Shown: one piece after another, positions 27,583 to 36,177 of the stretch
Position numbering within the stretch: position 1 is the first letter of the stretch
Layout: every line of letters begins with the position of its first letter
Assembly: GCA_017526785.1 (NCBI GenBank)
Contig: JAFXQV010000031.1
Coordinates: 102,624 to 166,623, forward strand
Direction of reading: 5' to 3'
DNA: 64,000 bases
DNA from: Oscillibacter sp.
Lineage (GTDB): Bacteria > Bacillota > Clostridia > Oscillospirales > Oscillospiraceae
Notes under the pieces: model-generated
Seen by the model: only the letters and a program-made list of their open reading frames with translations
The model's database searches: none
What the model was told of the DNA's origin: nothing
Position numbers and translations under genes: made by a program

Positions 27583-27611
27583 ATTATAGCGCAAATATTC
27601 CTGCTTGTCAA
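27583..27611 (-). promoter_or_regulatory. Fully consensus sigma-A promoter of the structured RNA
   Basis: On the minus strand TTGACA (27606-27611), exactly 17 bases, TATAAT (27583-27588). It is the only perfect 12-of-12 promoter noticed in the window, pointing to strong constitutive expression; the start site would fall near 27576. Confidence 0.85.
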
Positions 27612-27695
27612 GAAATTTTTTGAGTTGATGATAAATATCTTGTAATTTGCCCTTTGATATGCCATGATGAACGCGAAGAAAGCGGGGTGGCGTGC

Positions 27696-27953
27696 ATGTT
27701 ACAGCCGAAACTTGTCAGCGTGACGGCGGCGGAGCCGTTGACACTGCGCCTTGTATACGAGACCGGGGAGGTGAAACTGTTCGACGTGTCGCCGTACGCC
27801 CGCGGCTCGTGGTACGGAGAGTTGAGAGACCCGGACTATTTCCGTACGGTACACCTTATCGGCGGCGGCACGGGTATCGAGTGGGAACACGGGCAGGACA
27901 TCGCGCCGCATGAACTCTATGAATTAAGCCGCGTCGGCGTATCGGACGCGTGA
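27696..27953 (+). CDS. DUF2442 domain protein
   Basis: 85 residues with the DUF2442 pattern: VSVTAAEPLTLRLVYETGEV, LFDVSPYARG, a 'LRDPDYFRTVHL' helix and IEWEHGQDIAPHELYEL. DUF2442 proteins often sit beside DUF4160 proteins in presumed toxin-antitoxin or regulatory pairs, but no DUF4160 gene is present here. GGGGTGG precedes the ATG; a GTG three codons earlier is an alternative. Function unknown. Confidence 0.8.
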   Translation: MLQPKLVSVTAAEPLTLRLVYETGEVKLFDVSPYARGSWYGELRDPDYFRTVHLIGGGTGIEWEHGQDIAPHELYELSRVGVSDA

Positions 27954-28009
27954 AAACGGGCATACTGTGGGAGCGTCCCCGCGCGGGGACAGATTGGAGG
28001 TTTCCCATT

Positions 28010-28228
28010 ATGCTGGATAAACTCGCCATGACGCTGGCCATTATCGGCGCGTTAAACTGGGGCAGTATCGGGCTGTTTGGTTTCGACGCGGTAGGCTTCC
28101 TCTTTGGCGGACAGATGGCGGCGCTCTCCCGCGTGGTCTTCACGCTGGTTGGCCTCGCGGGGCTGTGGTGCATTATGCTCCTGTTCCGCGACAGCGAGTC
28201 GCCGGAGGCACACCCCCATATGGCGTAA
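28010..28228 (+). CDS. DUF378 family small membrane protein
   Basis: 72 residues with two membrane helices and the DUF378 signature LAIIGALNWGSIGLFGFD. These occur widely in Firmicutes, with no known role. GGAGG precedes the ATG. Followed directly by a strong terminator. Confidence 0.85.
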   Translation: MLDKLAMTLAIIGALNWGSIGLFGFDAVGFLFGGQMAALSRVVFTLVGLAGLWCIMLLFRDSESPEAHPHMA

Positions 28229-28238
28229 CTTCTCACCG

Positions 28239-28276
28239 CCCCCGGACGCCGCGCGCGTCCGGGGGAAAAGTTTTTT
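28239..28276 (+). terminator. Intrinsic terminator ahead of the flagellar operon
   Basis: CCCCCGGACGC (28239-28249) pairs perfectly with GCGTCCGGGGG (28255-28265) across a five-base loop, followed by AAAAG and TTTTTT (28271-28276). It insulates the flagellar operon from the genes before it. Confidence 0.9.
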
Positions 28277-28282
28277 ATCGAA

Positions 28283-28326
28283 TTTGTCGACGGAATCTTG
28301 CAAAGTTCGCGCGGACATAGTATAAT
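28283..28326 (+). promoter_or_regulatory. Flagellar operon promoter P1 with Spo0A-box-like site
   Basis: TTGCAA (28298-28303), 17 bases, TATAAT (28321-28326). TTTGTCGAC (28283-28291), 8 of 9 bases of the Spo0A box, lies just upstream of the -35. Confidence 0.7.
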
Positions 28327-28451
28327 CCAAAACAAGAGGGATGGGGCGGGAGTGTCTGTCTTTGACGGATACTTCTGGAAGTGTTGCGCCCTTACGCGGC
28401 GGCCGGAATTTTCTGGAACGGAAAACATGCCACTTTTTGTCGTTTTGGGGA

Positions 28452-28480
28452 TTGCCAAGCGCGAAAAAATGTGTTATAAA
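28452..28480 (+). promoter_or_regulatory. Flagellar operon promoter P2
   Basis: TTGCCA (28452-28457), 17 bases, TATAAA (28475-28480), about 88 bases before the flgB start. No sigma-D site was seen in this 28229-28567 gap, so the operon appears to be read by sigma-A and then make sigma-D. Nothing else is seen in the gap. Confidence 0.65.
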
Positions 28481-28567
28481 GAAGGGTATGTATCGTTTTA
28501 CCGGAATTCCGGGTGAAAAGTAGAAAATCGTGGAATTTCAGTGGAAAAATGGAAAGGGGTGGGCTTT

Positions 28568-28990
28568 GTGTCCTCCGTTCTGGCGTCGACCGCCACCAAT
28601 ATGACCAGTAACAGCCTCCGCATGATGGAGCGCTCCATGGACTTCCTCTGGGCGAAGCAGGCGGCACATCTGGACAACGTCGCAAACGCCGAGACCCCCG
28701 GCTACAAGGTCAAGACCGTGACCTTTGAGGAGCGTTTCCGCGCGAAACTGCGTCAGGCGCGCGCCGAGGCCGTCCGCCTCCGCACAAACCCCCGCGCCGC
28801 GTACCGGAAAACCATTGAGGACACCGGATGGAGCGTCACGGAGGACGACGAAATCACCCGCATGGACGAAAACGGCGTCAACGTCACCGAGCAGAGCTTG
28901 GAGGCAATCCGGACGGCCTATCAAATGCAGTACACGCTACAGGCGATTTCCAGCGATTTAAGCACGCTCCGCGCCGCCATTACCGGGTAA
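28568..28990 (+). CDS. flgB: Flagellar basal-body rod protein FlgB
   Basis: 140 residues, proximal rod subunit exported through the type III apparatus. N-terminal AKQAAHLDNVANAETPGYK and the C-terminal amphipathic heptad segment YQMQYTLQAISSDLSTLRAA match the rod-protein family. The GTG start has AAAGGGGTG well placed before it; an ATG nine codons earlier lacks such a site. First gene of the operon. Confidence 0.93.
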   Translation: MSSVLASTATNMTSNSLRMMERSMDFLWAKQAAHLDNVANAETPGYKVKTVTFEERFRAKLRQARAEAVRLRTNPRAAYRKTIEDTGWSVTEDDEITRMDENGVNVTEQSLEAIRTAYQMQYTLQAISSDLSTLRAAITG

Positions 28991-29015
28991 GCGAACATAG
29001 GAAGGAGTTCCCGAC

Positions 29016-29486
29016 ATGGCTTTCCTGTCAACGCTCAACATCATCGGCTCCGGCATGACCGCCCAGCAGGTGCGGCTTGACGTGATTTCCGAGAACATCA
29101 CCAACATGAACACCACCCGCACAGAGGACGGCGGCGCGTACCGCCGGAAAGTGGTCGTCATGCAGGCCGAGACCAACAAGAACGGCTTCCGGCGGGCGCT
29201 CTCCCGCGCCGCCGTGGAGGGAAAAACCGCGTCGAGCCGACGCGTACGGCAGGCCGGGGGCGTCCGCGTGGCCGAAATCAACGACGACGAAGAGACCGAC
29301 ATGCCCTTTGTCTACGACCCCACCCACCCCGACGCCAACGAAGCCGGATACGTGCAAATGCCCAACGTCACGCTTGTCAAGGAGGTCACGGACGCCATGG
29401 CCGCCAGCCAGGCCTACAACGCCGACGTGACGCTCTTCAACACCTTTAAGCAGGTCGTGGCCAGAGGGCTGGAGATGGGACAGTAG
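29016..29486 (+). CDS. flgC: Flagellar basal-body rod protein FlgC
   Basis: 156 residues, rod subunit. MTAQQVRLDVISENITNMNT at the start and GYVQMPNVTLVKEVTDAMAA then FNTFKQVVARGLEMGQ at the end are FlgC hallmarks. GAAGGAG precedes the ATG. Followed by an unusually long 173-base gap with three hairpins before fliE. Confidence 0.95.
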   Translation: MAFLSTLNIIGSGMTAQQVRLDVISENITNMNTTRTEDGGAYRRKVVVMQAETNKNGFRRALSRAAVEGKTASSRRVRQAGGVRVAEINDDEETDMPFVYDPTHPDANEAGYVQMPNVTLVKEVTDAMAASQAYNADVTLFNTFKQVVARGLEMGQ

Positions 29487-29494
29487 CGAAACCT

Positions 29495-29618
29495 TGCCGC
29501 AGGGAAGCGGCATAAATTAAGCCGGCATGCCGTAAGGAAAGGGCGGAAAAACGGTTCTTTCAAGCGGTATCAAAGCCCGCCACAGGGAAGTGGCGGACGC
29601 GCCGAAAGGAAGCGGCGC
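29495..29618 (+). promoter_or_regulatory. Three hairpins with GGA in the loop between flgC and fliE
   Basis: Hairpin 1 (29495-29512): TGCCGC, loop AGGGAA, GCGGCA. Hairpin 2 (29577-29596): CCGCCAC, loop AGGGAA, GTGGCGG; its core ACAGGGAAGT fits the CsrA consensus ACANGGANGT exactly. Hairpin 3 (29599-29618): GCGCCG, loop AAAGGAAG, CGGCGC. All lie in untranslated RNA ahead of the fliE ribosome site (GGGAGG). Confidence 0.7.
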
Positions 29619-29659
29619 AGACACTTTCCGTTTTTCCGTTTCACTTTCCGGGAGGCAGT

Positions 29660-30178
29660 ATGGACGTAATCAAACCAATCTGGAACCAGTCACCGCTCAA
29701 AGCCATGTGGGACAAGATGCCCATTAACCCCTTACGCCAGTCCGGCGCGGAAAACGGGGGCAACCCCACCGGGCAGACACCCACCGCCGGGCAGATTCGC
29801 ACCGCCGAGCAGACACAGTCCACGGCGTCCGCGCCCATTGACACATGGGCGGTCGACCGACAGGCCAACCCGTGGACGGCCGACCGCGCCGCGCCGTCGT
29901 TCGGAGAAGTCTTTCAGGCCGCTTTGGAACGCTCGCCGGAACCCGTGGCGGACGTTATCAACCCCGTGACCGACATCTTCGGCGCGGCCGTCGACGCCGT
30001 GAAGGAGACCGACGCCGCGAAAACACAAATGGAATACCTCATGGCCACAGGCCAGCTTGACAACCCCGCCCTGCTGACCATCGCTTCCACCAAGGCGCAG
30101 TTGTCCGTACAGCTCCTCGTACAGCTCCGCAACCGGGCGCTCGACGCCTACAACGAAATCATGCGAATCAGTATCTGA
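29660..30178 (+). CDS. fliE: Flagellar hook-basal body complex protein FliE, N-terminally extended
   Basis: FliE joins the MS ring to the rod. The C-terminal ~90 residues are a standard FliE (SFGEVFQAALE, KETDAAKTQMEYLMATGQLD, NPALLTIASTKAQLSVQLLV). Before it are about 80 extra residues, Pro/Gln/Thr-rich and probably disordered, against the usual ~100-residue total. The start at 29660 has GGGAGG before it; no good internal start exists nearer the domain. The extension may be a linker or part of the export signal; its role is unknown. Confidence 0.92.
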   Translation: MDVIKPIWNQSPLKAMWDKMPINPLRQSGAENGGNPTGQTPTAGQIRTAEQTQSTASAPIDTWAVDRQANPWTADRAAPSFGEVFQAALERSPEPVADVINPVTDIFGAAVDAVKETDAAKTQMEYLMATGQLDNPALLTIASTKAQLSVQLLVQLRNRALDAYNEIMRISI

Positions 30179-30209
30179 CTCGCGGGCATGACATAGAGAG
30201 GGGGTGACT

Positions 30210-32102
30210 GTGCGTTTGGTTGAACGAATCAAAAAAATATGGCAAAAAATCCGGGCGTTCTGGGTAAGTTTGAGCCTCCGGACGAAGGTGTTTGCCATGT
30301 TCGTGGCGGCCGTGACCGTGGTGGTCATCGGCGTCCTCATCGTGCATAGCGCGAACCACCGCTACGCCGTCCTGTTTACCGACCTGTCCGCCGAGGACCT
30401 GACGCAAGTCGTAAATTACCTGTCAACGAACAACATCACCGACTACAAAATAGAAAACAACAACCGGATTCTCGTCCCCGAGGGGCAGGAAGCCCGGCTG
30501 AAAATGAATATCCTGCTGGAGGGCTACCCCACATCCGGCTTTGGGTACAACATGTACCTGTCCAACATCGGCTCCCTTTCCTCCGACGCCGACAGGCAGT
30601 TACTCTGGCAGGCCGACTTACAAGACCGCTTGGCCGCCTGTATTACGTACATCCCCGGCGTCAGAAGCGCGAAAGTGTTCATCACCCGGGGCGAAGACCG
30701 CCGCTATATCCTCAGCACGGATGATGTCGTCAACGCCAGCGCGTCCGTCACCGTCGAGATGAGCGGCAACAAGACCCTGACCGACCAGCAGGCCAACGCA
30801 ATCCGCGCCCTCATCCGCGGCGCGGTGCAGGGGCTGGCCATTGAAGATGTCCAAATCATGGACACCGCCGGGAACACCTACACGGGCGAGGCCGATTCCC
30901 TCACCGCCTCCGACAGCGCCCAGCTCAAACTCGCGCTGGAATCGCAGGTAAACGCCTACCTCCGCAACAACGTTCTCCGCGTCCTCAATGACCTGTTCGG
31001 GGAGGGGAACTGCAGCGTCAGCGTCAGCAGTACCGTCAACGTCAACCGCACCTACGAGGACTCCATCATCTACGAGGAACCCGCGTGGGCGCAGAACGGC
31101 TCCTCGGAAGGGCGCGGTATCATCGGCCGCCGTCTGTGGGGGGACAGCATCGTACGCGACGACGGCGAGGGCGCGGGCGGCACCGTCGGCACCACCACCA
31201 ACGCCGACTTAAACGAGTACGTCATCCGCGAAAGCGACCTCACCGGGAACGAGCGCGAAATCAACGCCTCCGGCGAAATCGATTACAACGTCACCCAGCA
31301 CCACCGCCAGACGGAGTACCCCATCGGCGTCGTGGAAGATGTCATGGTCTCCGTGGCCATTAACAGTTCCGTTTTGGGCGACACCCCGCCCAACTTGGAC
31401 ACGCTGACGCAGGTCGTCGCGCGCGCCGCCGGTATCAACGTCACCACGGAGGCCGACCGTATCGCCATCATGGTGCATCCGTTCTACGTCACGCCGCCCA
31501 CGCCCGAAGAGCCGCGCGTCGTCGAGCTTCTGCCCGGCCTTGAAATCCCCAACTGGGTACTCTATGCCGCCGTCGCGGGTCTGATTCTGTTCGCGATTCT
31601 GGTCATCGTGATTCTGCTCATCGTCAGGAATATCAGAAAGCGGCGCAAGGAGCGCGAGGAACGGGAGGCTTTGGAGGAGCAGAAACGCGCCGAAGAGCGC
31701 AGGGCGCTGGAAATCAAAGTCGAACAGAAGTTGCGCGAGAAACAGCCCGTTTCCGTCATTGTCCACGAGGACGGAACTATCGAAGAAGTACCCGAAGGCA
31801 CCCCCGGCTCGATTGTCGTCACCATGCCCGAGCCTACTGTGGACGTAAACGGCATAGTCATCATGCCCACGCTGCAGGACGCCGTACAGCAGGCGCAGGA
31901 GAAGGCCGTACAGGAGGCGCAGGCAGCCGAAGCCGCCGCCGAGGGCGAGGGCGAGGAGGAGACGGAAGGCGCGAATATCATGGACATTCACTCCGAAGAG
32001 GACATGGAACTCAGAAAGAAAGTCCGCCTGTTCGTGGAGGAGAACCCCTCCATTGCCGCCCAGATGCTCAAGAGCTGGATAAGGGAAGGAGGCGAAGAGT
32101 AA
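30210..32102 (+). CDS. fliF: Flagellar MS-ring protein FliF
   Basis: 630 residues, membrane ring that nucleates the basal body. Membrane helix 1 lies near residues 26-47 and helix 2 near 450-475. The periplasmic ring-building part contains ILLEGYPTSGFGYNMY and GVRSAKVFITRGEDR. The charged C-terminal tail binds FliG. GTG at 30210 is preferred because AGAGGGGG then has normal spacing; a GTG two codons earlier touches that site. Ends two bases before fliG. Confidence 0.95.
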   Translation: MRLVERIKKIWQKIRAFWVSLSLRTKVFAMFVAAVTVVVIGVLIVHSANHRYAVLFTDLSAEDLTQVVNYLSTNNITDYKIENNNRILVPEGQEARLKMNILLEGYPTSGFGYNMYLSNIGSLSSDADRQLLWQADLQDRLAACITYIPGVRSAKVFITRGEDRRYILSTDDVVNASASVTVEMSGNKTLTDQQANAIRALIRGAVQGLAIEDVQIMDTAGNTYTGEADSLTASDSAQLKLALESQVNAYLRNNVLRVLNDLFGEGNCSVSVSSTVNVNRTYEDSIIYEEPAWAQNGSSEGRGIIGRRLWGDSIVRDDGEGAGGTVGTTTNADLNEYVIRESDLTGNEREINASGEIDYNVTQHHRQTEYPIGVVEDVMVSVAINSSVLGDTPPNLDTLTQVVARAAGINVTTEADRIAIMVHPFYVTPPTPEEPRVVELLPGLEIPNWVLYAAVAGLILFAILVIVILLIVRNIRKRRKEREEREALEEQKRAEERRALEIKVEQKLREKQPVSVIVHEDGTIEEVPEGTPGSIVVTMPEPTVDVNGIVIMPTLQDAVQQAQEKAVQEAQAAEAAAEGEGEEETEGANIMDIHSEEDMELRKKVRLFVEENPSIAAQMLKSWIREGGEE

Positions 32103-32103
32103 C

Positions 32104-33258
32104 ATGCCTCGACTTAACCGTGCCAAGAAGGGCGCGCAGGAGAAGGAACCCGAAGCGGCGGCAACTCCGCCGGAACAGCCGGAACAGCCGCAACAAAAGA
32201 ACGCGAACATTTACACCCCCTACACCATGGAAGCGCCCACCCCGGAAGATATCCTCGCAAGAATGACCGGGATAGAGAAGGCCGCCGCCGTGATTGTCGC
32301 AATCGGTGCCGACAAGGCCTCCCTGATTTATCAGCACATGGACCCCGAAGACGTGGAACAGGTCACACTCGAAGTCGCAAAGCTCGGCTTCCTGTCCATG
32401 GATGTCAGCGAAGCCGTGCTGACCGAGTTCTACCAGATGTGCATGATGAACAAGGCGGTGTCGGAAGGCGGTCTGGAATACGCCCGCTCCGTACTCGAAA
32501 AGGCGTTCGGCAACGCCACCGCCGCCACGCTCCTTACCAAGATTACAAAGTCCCTCAAGAGCCGGGAGTTCGCTTTCCTCAACAAGGCCAACCCCAAAGA
32601 CCTCTTCGCAATCTTGCAGAACGAGCGCGCGCAGATTATCTCCTTGGTACTCTCCTACGTCACCCCCGAACTCGCCGCCGGCGTCATCGAACAGTTGGAG
32701 GGACAGCAGCAAATTCGCGTCGTGGAGAATCTGGCTCTCATGGACAGTGCCTCCCCGGTGTACGTCAAACTGGTGGAAACCGAAATGGCAAGACGTTTCG
32801 ACAACATTTTCCAGAGCGATTCCAACGTCAAGATGGGCGGTGTCGACTTCGTGGCCAGCGTCATGAACAACCTCGACCGCGCAAGCGAAAAGTCTATCTT
32901 CGACGGCCTGTCCGTCACAAACGAGACACTCGCGCAGGAGATTCGCCAGCGTATGTTCGTGTTCGAGGACATTGTCACGATGGACGACCGCTCTATACAG
33001 CGCTTCCTCCGCGACGTCGACAGCAAGGACGTGGTGCTTTCCCTCAAGGCCGCGCCCGAGAGCGTGTCCAACAAGCTATTCGCGAACATGTCCACGCGTA
33101 TGGCCGCCAGTATCCGCGACGACTTGGAGATTACAACCAATGTCCGCATGAAGGACGTGGGCGAGGCGCAACAGCGCATTGTGGACGTTATCCGCAGGCT
33201 CGAAGACCAAGGGGAGATTATCATCCTCAAAGGAGGCAAAGACGATATCATCGCCTAA
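32104..33258 (+). CDS. fliG: Flagellar motor switch protein FliG
   Basis: 384 residues. An extra ~45-residue Pro/Gln-rich head precedes the FliG domains (TGIEKAAAVIVAIGADKASL, the EHPQ-like middle, and the torque domain with MFVFEDIVTMDDRSIQRFLR and MSTRMAASIRDDLE). FliG sits on FliF, contacts MotA and sets rotation sense. AAGGAGG precedes the ATG. Confidence 0.95.
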   Translation: MPRLNRAKKGAQEKEPEAAATPPEQPEQPQQKNANIYTPYTMEAPTPEDILARMTGIEKAAAVIVAIGADKASLIYQHMDPEDVEQVTLEVAKLGFLSMDVSEAVLTEFYQMCMMNKAVSEGGLEYARSVLEKAFGNATAATLLTKITKSLKSREFAFLNKANPKDLFAILQNERAQIISLVLSYVTPELAAGVIEQLEGQQQIRVVENLALMDSASPVYVKLVETEMARRFDNIFQSDSNVKMGGVDFVASVMNNLDRASEKSIFDGLSVTNETLAQEIRQRMFVFEDIVTMDDRSIQRFLRDVDSKDVVLSLKAAPESVSNKLFANMSTRMAASIRDDLEITTNVRMKDVGEAQQRIVDVIRRLEDQGEIIILKGGKDDIIA

Positions 33259-33276
33259 CGGAAGGAGCGGGGGACT

Positions 33277-34218
33277 GTGGCCGTTGTCAAGAGAAACCGC
33301 AGAACGATGCAGGCGGACGCCTATGTACTCCGTCCGGCCGGGGAGTTGTTCGTCGGGGAGGACACCCCGAAGACGCCCCTGCCTGTCAGAGAGTATGCCA
33401 ACATGGACTTGGACGGGGACGAGTTCCCGTCCGAATCCGGCGCGGAAGCGGAGGACGCCGCCGAGTTCGAGGAGGACGGGGAGGAAGAGGAGCAGGAACC
33501 CACTCCCGAAACCGACCCCCTTGGATTCGCCCGCGTTCAAGCCGACGCCCTGTTACGGGACGCCCGGAAAGAGGCCGAGGATTATGTGGCGGCCTACAAA
33601 CAGCAGGCAATCGCCGAGTTTGAATCCGAACTCGAACAGCAGAAGTTCCGCGCCCGGGAGGAGGGCTATAACGCCGGGTACGCCGCCGGGATGAACGAGG
33701 CCATGGCCGAGGCCAAAGTAGAGCGGAATAAACTGGCCGCCGAACAAATCCGCGACGTGACGGAATTTTTAGAGGCGGCGGCGCGGGCGCGTGACCGCCT
33801 CTTCGACGAGAACCGCGAGGAGATGAAAAACCTTGCCATGACCATTGCCGAGAAGGTCATACAGGTCAGCTTGAAGAACAGCAGTGACATCCTGCTCCGC
33901 ATGGTCGACGCCGCGACCGACACCCATAAACGTTGCGAGTGGGCGCATATCTACGTGGCCGACTGCGACGTAAAGGGCAAGGCGTTCACGACGCCCGAAC
34001 TGACCGCCGCGTTAGGCCACATCTCCGACCGCGTACGCGTCATTCCCATGGCCGACGACGAGTCCGGTACCTGTATCGTCGAACTCCCGGACGCGATTTT
34101 GGACGCGAGCGTTTCGACACAGCTTGCCAACATCCGGGAGGTACTCGACAGCGTTGGAACCGACGACGATTCCCCGACCGTCTTTTACACGGGCAAAGCC
34201 CCGAAAAATTCCGGCTGA
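33277..34218 (+). CDS. fliH: Flagellar assembly protein FliH
   Basis: 313 residues. An acidic N-terminal third (EDAAEFEEDGEEEEQE), a long coiled coil with ARKEAEDYVAAYKQQAIAEF and G-rich YNAGYAAGMNEAMAEAK, and a C-terminal FliH/VATPase-E-like domain (VIQVSLKNSSDILLRMVDAA). FliH binds and restrains the FliI ATPase. GTG start with GGAGCGGG before it. The acidic head is longer than in common FliH. Confidence 0.9.
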   Translation: MAVVKRNRRTMQADAYVLRPAGELFVGEDTPKTPLPVREYANMDLDGDEFPSESGAEAEDAAEFEEDGEEEEQEPTPETDPLGFARVQADALLRDARKEAEDYVAAYKQQAIAEFESELEQQKFRAREEGYNAGYAAGMNEAMAEAKVERNKLAAEQIRDVTEFLEAAARARDRLFDENREEMKNLAMTIAEKVIQVSLKNSSDILLRMVDAATDTHKRCEWAHIYVADCDVKGKAFTTPELTAALGHISDRVRVIPMADDESGTCIVELPDAILDASVSTQLANIREVLDSVGTDDDSPTVFYTGKAPKNSG

Positions 34219-34225
34219 CGATACG

Positions 34226-34241
34226 CCCCCCTTTCGGGGGG
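34226..34241 (+). repeat. GC hairpin between fliH and fliI
   Basis: CCCCCC-TTTC-GGGGGG, a perfect 6-bp stem, without a following T-run. It lies directly ahead of the fliI ribosome site AAGGGGGTGG and could influence stability or translation. Confidence 0.6.
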
Positions 34242-34263
34242 AACTTAATAAGGGGGTGGGTAC

Positions 34264-35580
34264 GTGTTCCAGAACGCCATACGGCAAATCCGGCAGGCGG
34301 AGACCATCCGCCACACGGGCAAAATTGAAAACATCGTCGGCATGTCGATTGAGGCGTCCGGGAGCAAGGCCGCCGTCGGCGACATCTGCCGCATTTACAG
34401 CGACGAATCGAGCGGGCAGATTTCCGCCGAAGTCGTGGGCTTCAAGAACGACCGCCTCTTGCTTATGCCCTACGCCGAAATGAGCGGCATTTCCGCCGGG
34501 AACTTTGTCCGCAACACCGGACACCAGCTACAGTTGAAAGTGGGACCGTATCTCAAAGGCCGCATTATCAACGCACTTGGACAGCCCATCGACGACAAGG
34601 GACCGCTTGAAGAGGGCGTACCCTACAACATCGGCGGCGGCTACATTAACCCGCTGACGCGCCCGCCCATCCGGGAAAAAATGGAGTTCGGCGTCAAGGC
34701 CATTGACGGCCTGCTGACTATCGGAAAGGGTCAGCGCATGGGCATTTTTGCGGGTTCCGGCGTCGGGAAAAGTACCCTGCTGGGCATGATTGCGAAAAAC
34801 GTTAAGGCCGATATCAACGTCATTGCGCTTGTGGGCGAACGCGGACGGGAAGTGTTGGAGTTCGTGCAGAAAGACCTCGGAGAGGCCGGAATGGCGCGCT
34901 CGGTGCTTGTCGTGGCGACCTCCGACCAGCCCGCCATGCTGCGCATGAAATGCCCCGCCGTGGCGACGGGTATCGCGGAGTTTTTCCGCGACCAAGGCTA
35001 CGACGTGCTTCTGATGATGGACTCCCTGACGCGCTTCGCCATGGCACAGCGCGAAATCGGGCTTGCAATCGGAGAGCCGCCCGTGGCGCGTGGCTATACG
35101 CCTTCGATTTACGCCGAACTCCCGAAACTCTTGGAGCGGAGCGGCAACTTCCAGACCGGCTCTATCACGGGCATTTACACGGTACTGGTCGAGGGCGACG
35201 ACACCAACGAACCCATTGCCGACACCGTACGCGGCATTCTGGACGGTCACATTGTGCTGTCCCGGGCGCTTGCCGCCGCGAACCATTACCCCGCTATCAA
35301 CATCGGCGCGAGTATCTCCCGCCTCATGGTCGAACTCGTCCCGCCGGAACATCGGCAACTCGCGTCACGTCTAAGGGATATCCTGAGCGTGTACGAGAAG
35401 AACGAGGACCTTGTATCCATCGGCGCGTACAAGGCCGGGAGCAACCCCAAACTCGACCAAGCCCTGAAACAGATTGACGCAATCAACGCCTTTCTGAAGC
35501 AGGGAATCAACGAATCTTTCAGCTACGAGGACTGTCTCAAACAAATGGCGGCCATTTTCAGTCAGACCCGCGCCGAGTGA
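34264..35580 (+). CDS. fliI: Flagellum-specific ATPase FliI
   Basis: 438 residues, hexameric ATPase of the flagellar export apparatus. Walker A GSGVGKST lies at 164-171, Walker B is DVLLMMDSLTRFAMAQREIG, and the F1-beta-like fold is intact including VGERGREVLEFV. GTG start behind AAGGGGGTGG. The family is unmistakable. Confidence 0.97.
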   Translation: MFQNAIRQIRQAETIRHTGKIENIVGMSIEASGSKAAVGDICRIYSDESSGQISAEVVGFKNDRLLLMPYAEMSGISAGNFVRNTGHQLQLKVGPYLKGRIINALGQPIDDKGPLEEGVPYNIGGGYINPLTRPPIREKMEFGVKAIDGLLTIGKGQRMGIFAGSGVGKSTLLGMIAKNVKADINVIALVGERGREVLEFVQKDLGEAGMARSVLVVATSDQPAMLRMKCPAVATGIAEFFRDQGYDVLLMMDSLTRFAMAQREIGLAIGEPPVARGYTPSIYAELPKLLERSGNFQTGSITGIYTVLVEGDDTNEPIADTVRGILDGHIVLSRALAAANHYPAINIGASISRLMVELVPPEHRQLASRLRDILSVYEKNEDLVSIGAYKAGSNPKLDQALKQIDAINAFLKQGINESFSYEDCLKQMAAIFSQTRAE

Positions 35581-35603
35581 CCCGAAAGTGAGGTGTGTCC
35601 GTT

Positions 35604-36059
35604 TTGAAACGGTTTCAATTTCAATTGGAACCCGTCCTGAACTTCAAACAGCAGGGCTTGGACGCGTTAATGATAGAGTTATCCGCCATACAGGCGAGCG
35701 TGGCCGCGCAGGAGAACAGGCGGAGCGCGGCCTACCAGCGTCTGGCCGACTACGACGCCGAGAGCGTACGCAAGAACGCCGAGGGCATGTCGGTCATTGA
35801 GGCGCTGGAGCGGCAGTCGTGCCAGCAGGTTTTGGCGCGGCGGGCGCGCAACGAGGACGACGAACTGGCGCGCTTGCGGCGCGAGGCCGAGAAGAAGCGC
35901 GCCGAGATTGTGGAGGCGCGGAAAGAGACGCATTCTCTGGAACGTCTGCGGGAGACGCGGCAATCGGAATTTAACGCCGCGCTGGCCAAGGCCGAGGAAA
36001 AGGAACTCGACGATTTGACGGCCGCCCGCCGCGCTTCGGCCGCGAGCGCCGCCGGGTAA
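35604..36059 (+). CDS. fliJ: Flagellar export protein FliJ
   Basis: 151 residues, an all-helical coiled coil, starting with the typical KRFQFQLEPVLNFKQQ. FliJ is the central stalk of the FliI ring and a chaperone escort. The TTG start is used because GAGGTG precedes it at normal spacing and the protein then begins at the conserved motif; a GTG three codons earlier overlaps that site. motE, often found next in Firmicutes, is absent. Confidence 0.88.
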   Translation: MKRFQFQLEPVLNFKQQGLDALMIELSAIQASVAAQENRRSAAYQRLADYDAESVRKNAEGMSVIEALERQSCQQVLARRARNEDDELARLRREAEKKRAEIVEARKETHSLERLRETRQSEFNAALAKAEEKELDDLTAARRASAASAAG

Positions 36060-36177
36060 ACTGATTCCGGTGTCCATGAAACGCGGCCGCCGTCGTGCAA
36101 GCGGAACCCATGAAAGGAGGTGAGGCCGTAAAAAACGCGTACCCACAGCCCATATCATATGGAGGTGACATAAATTC

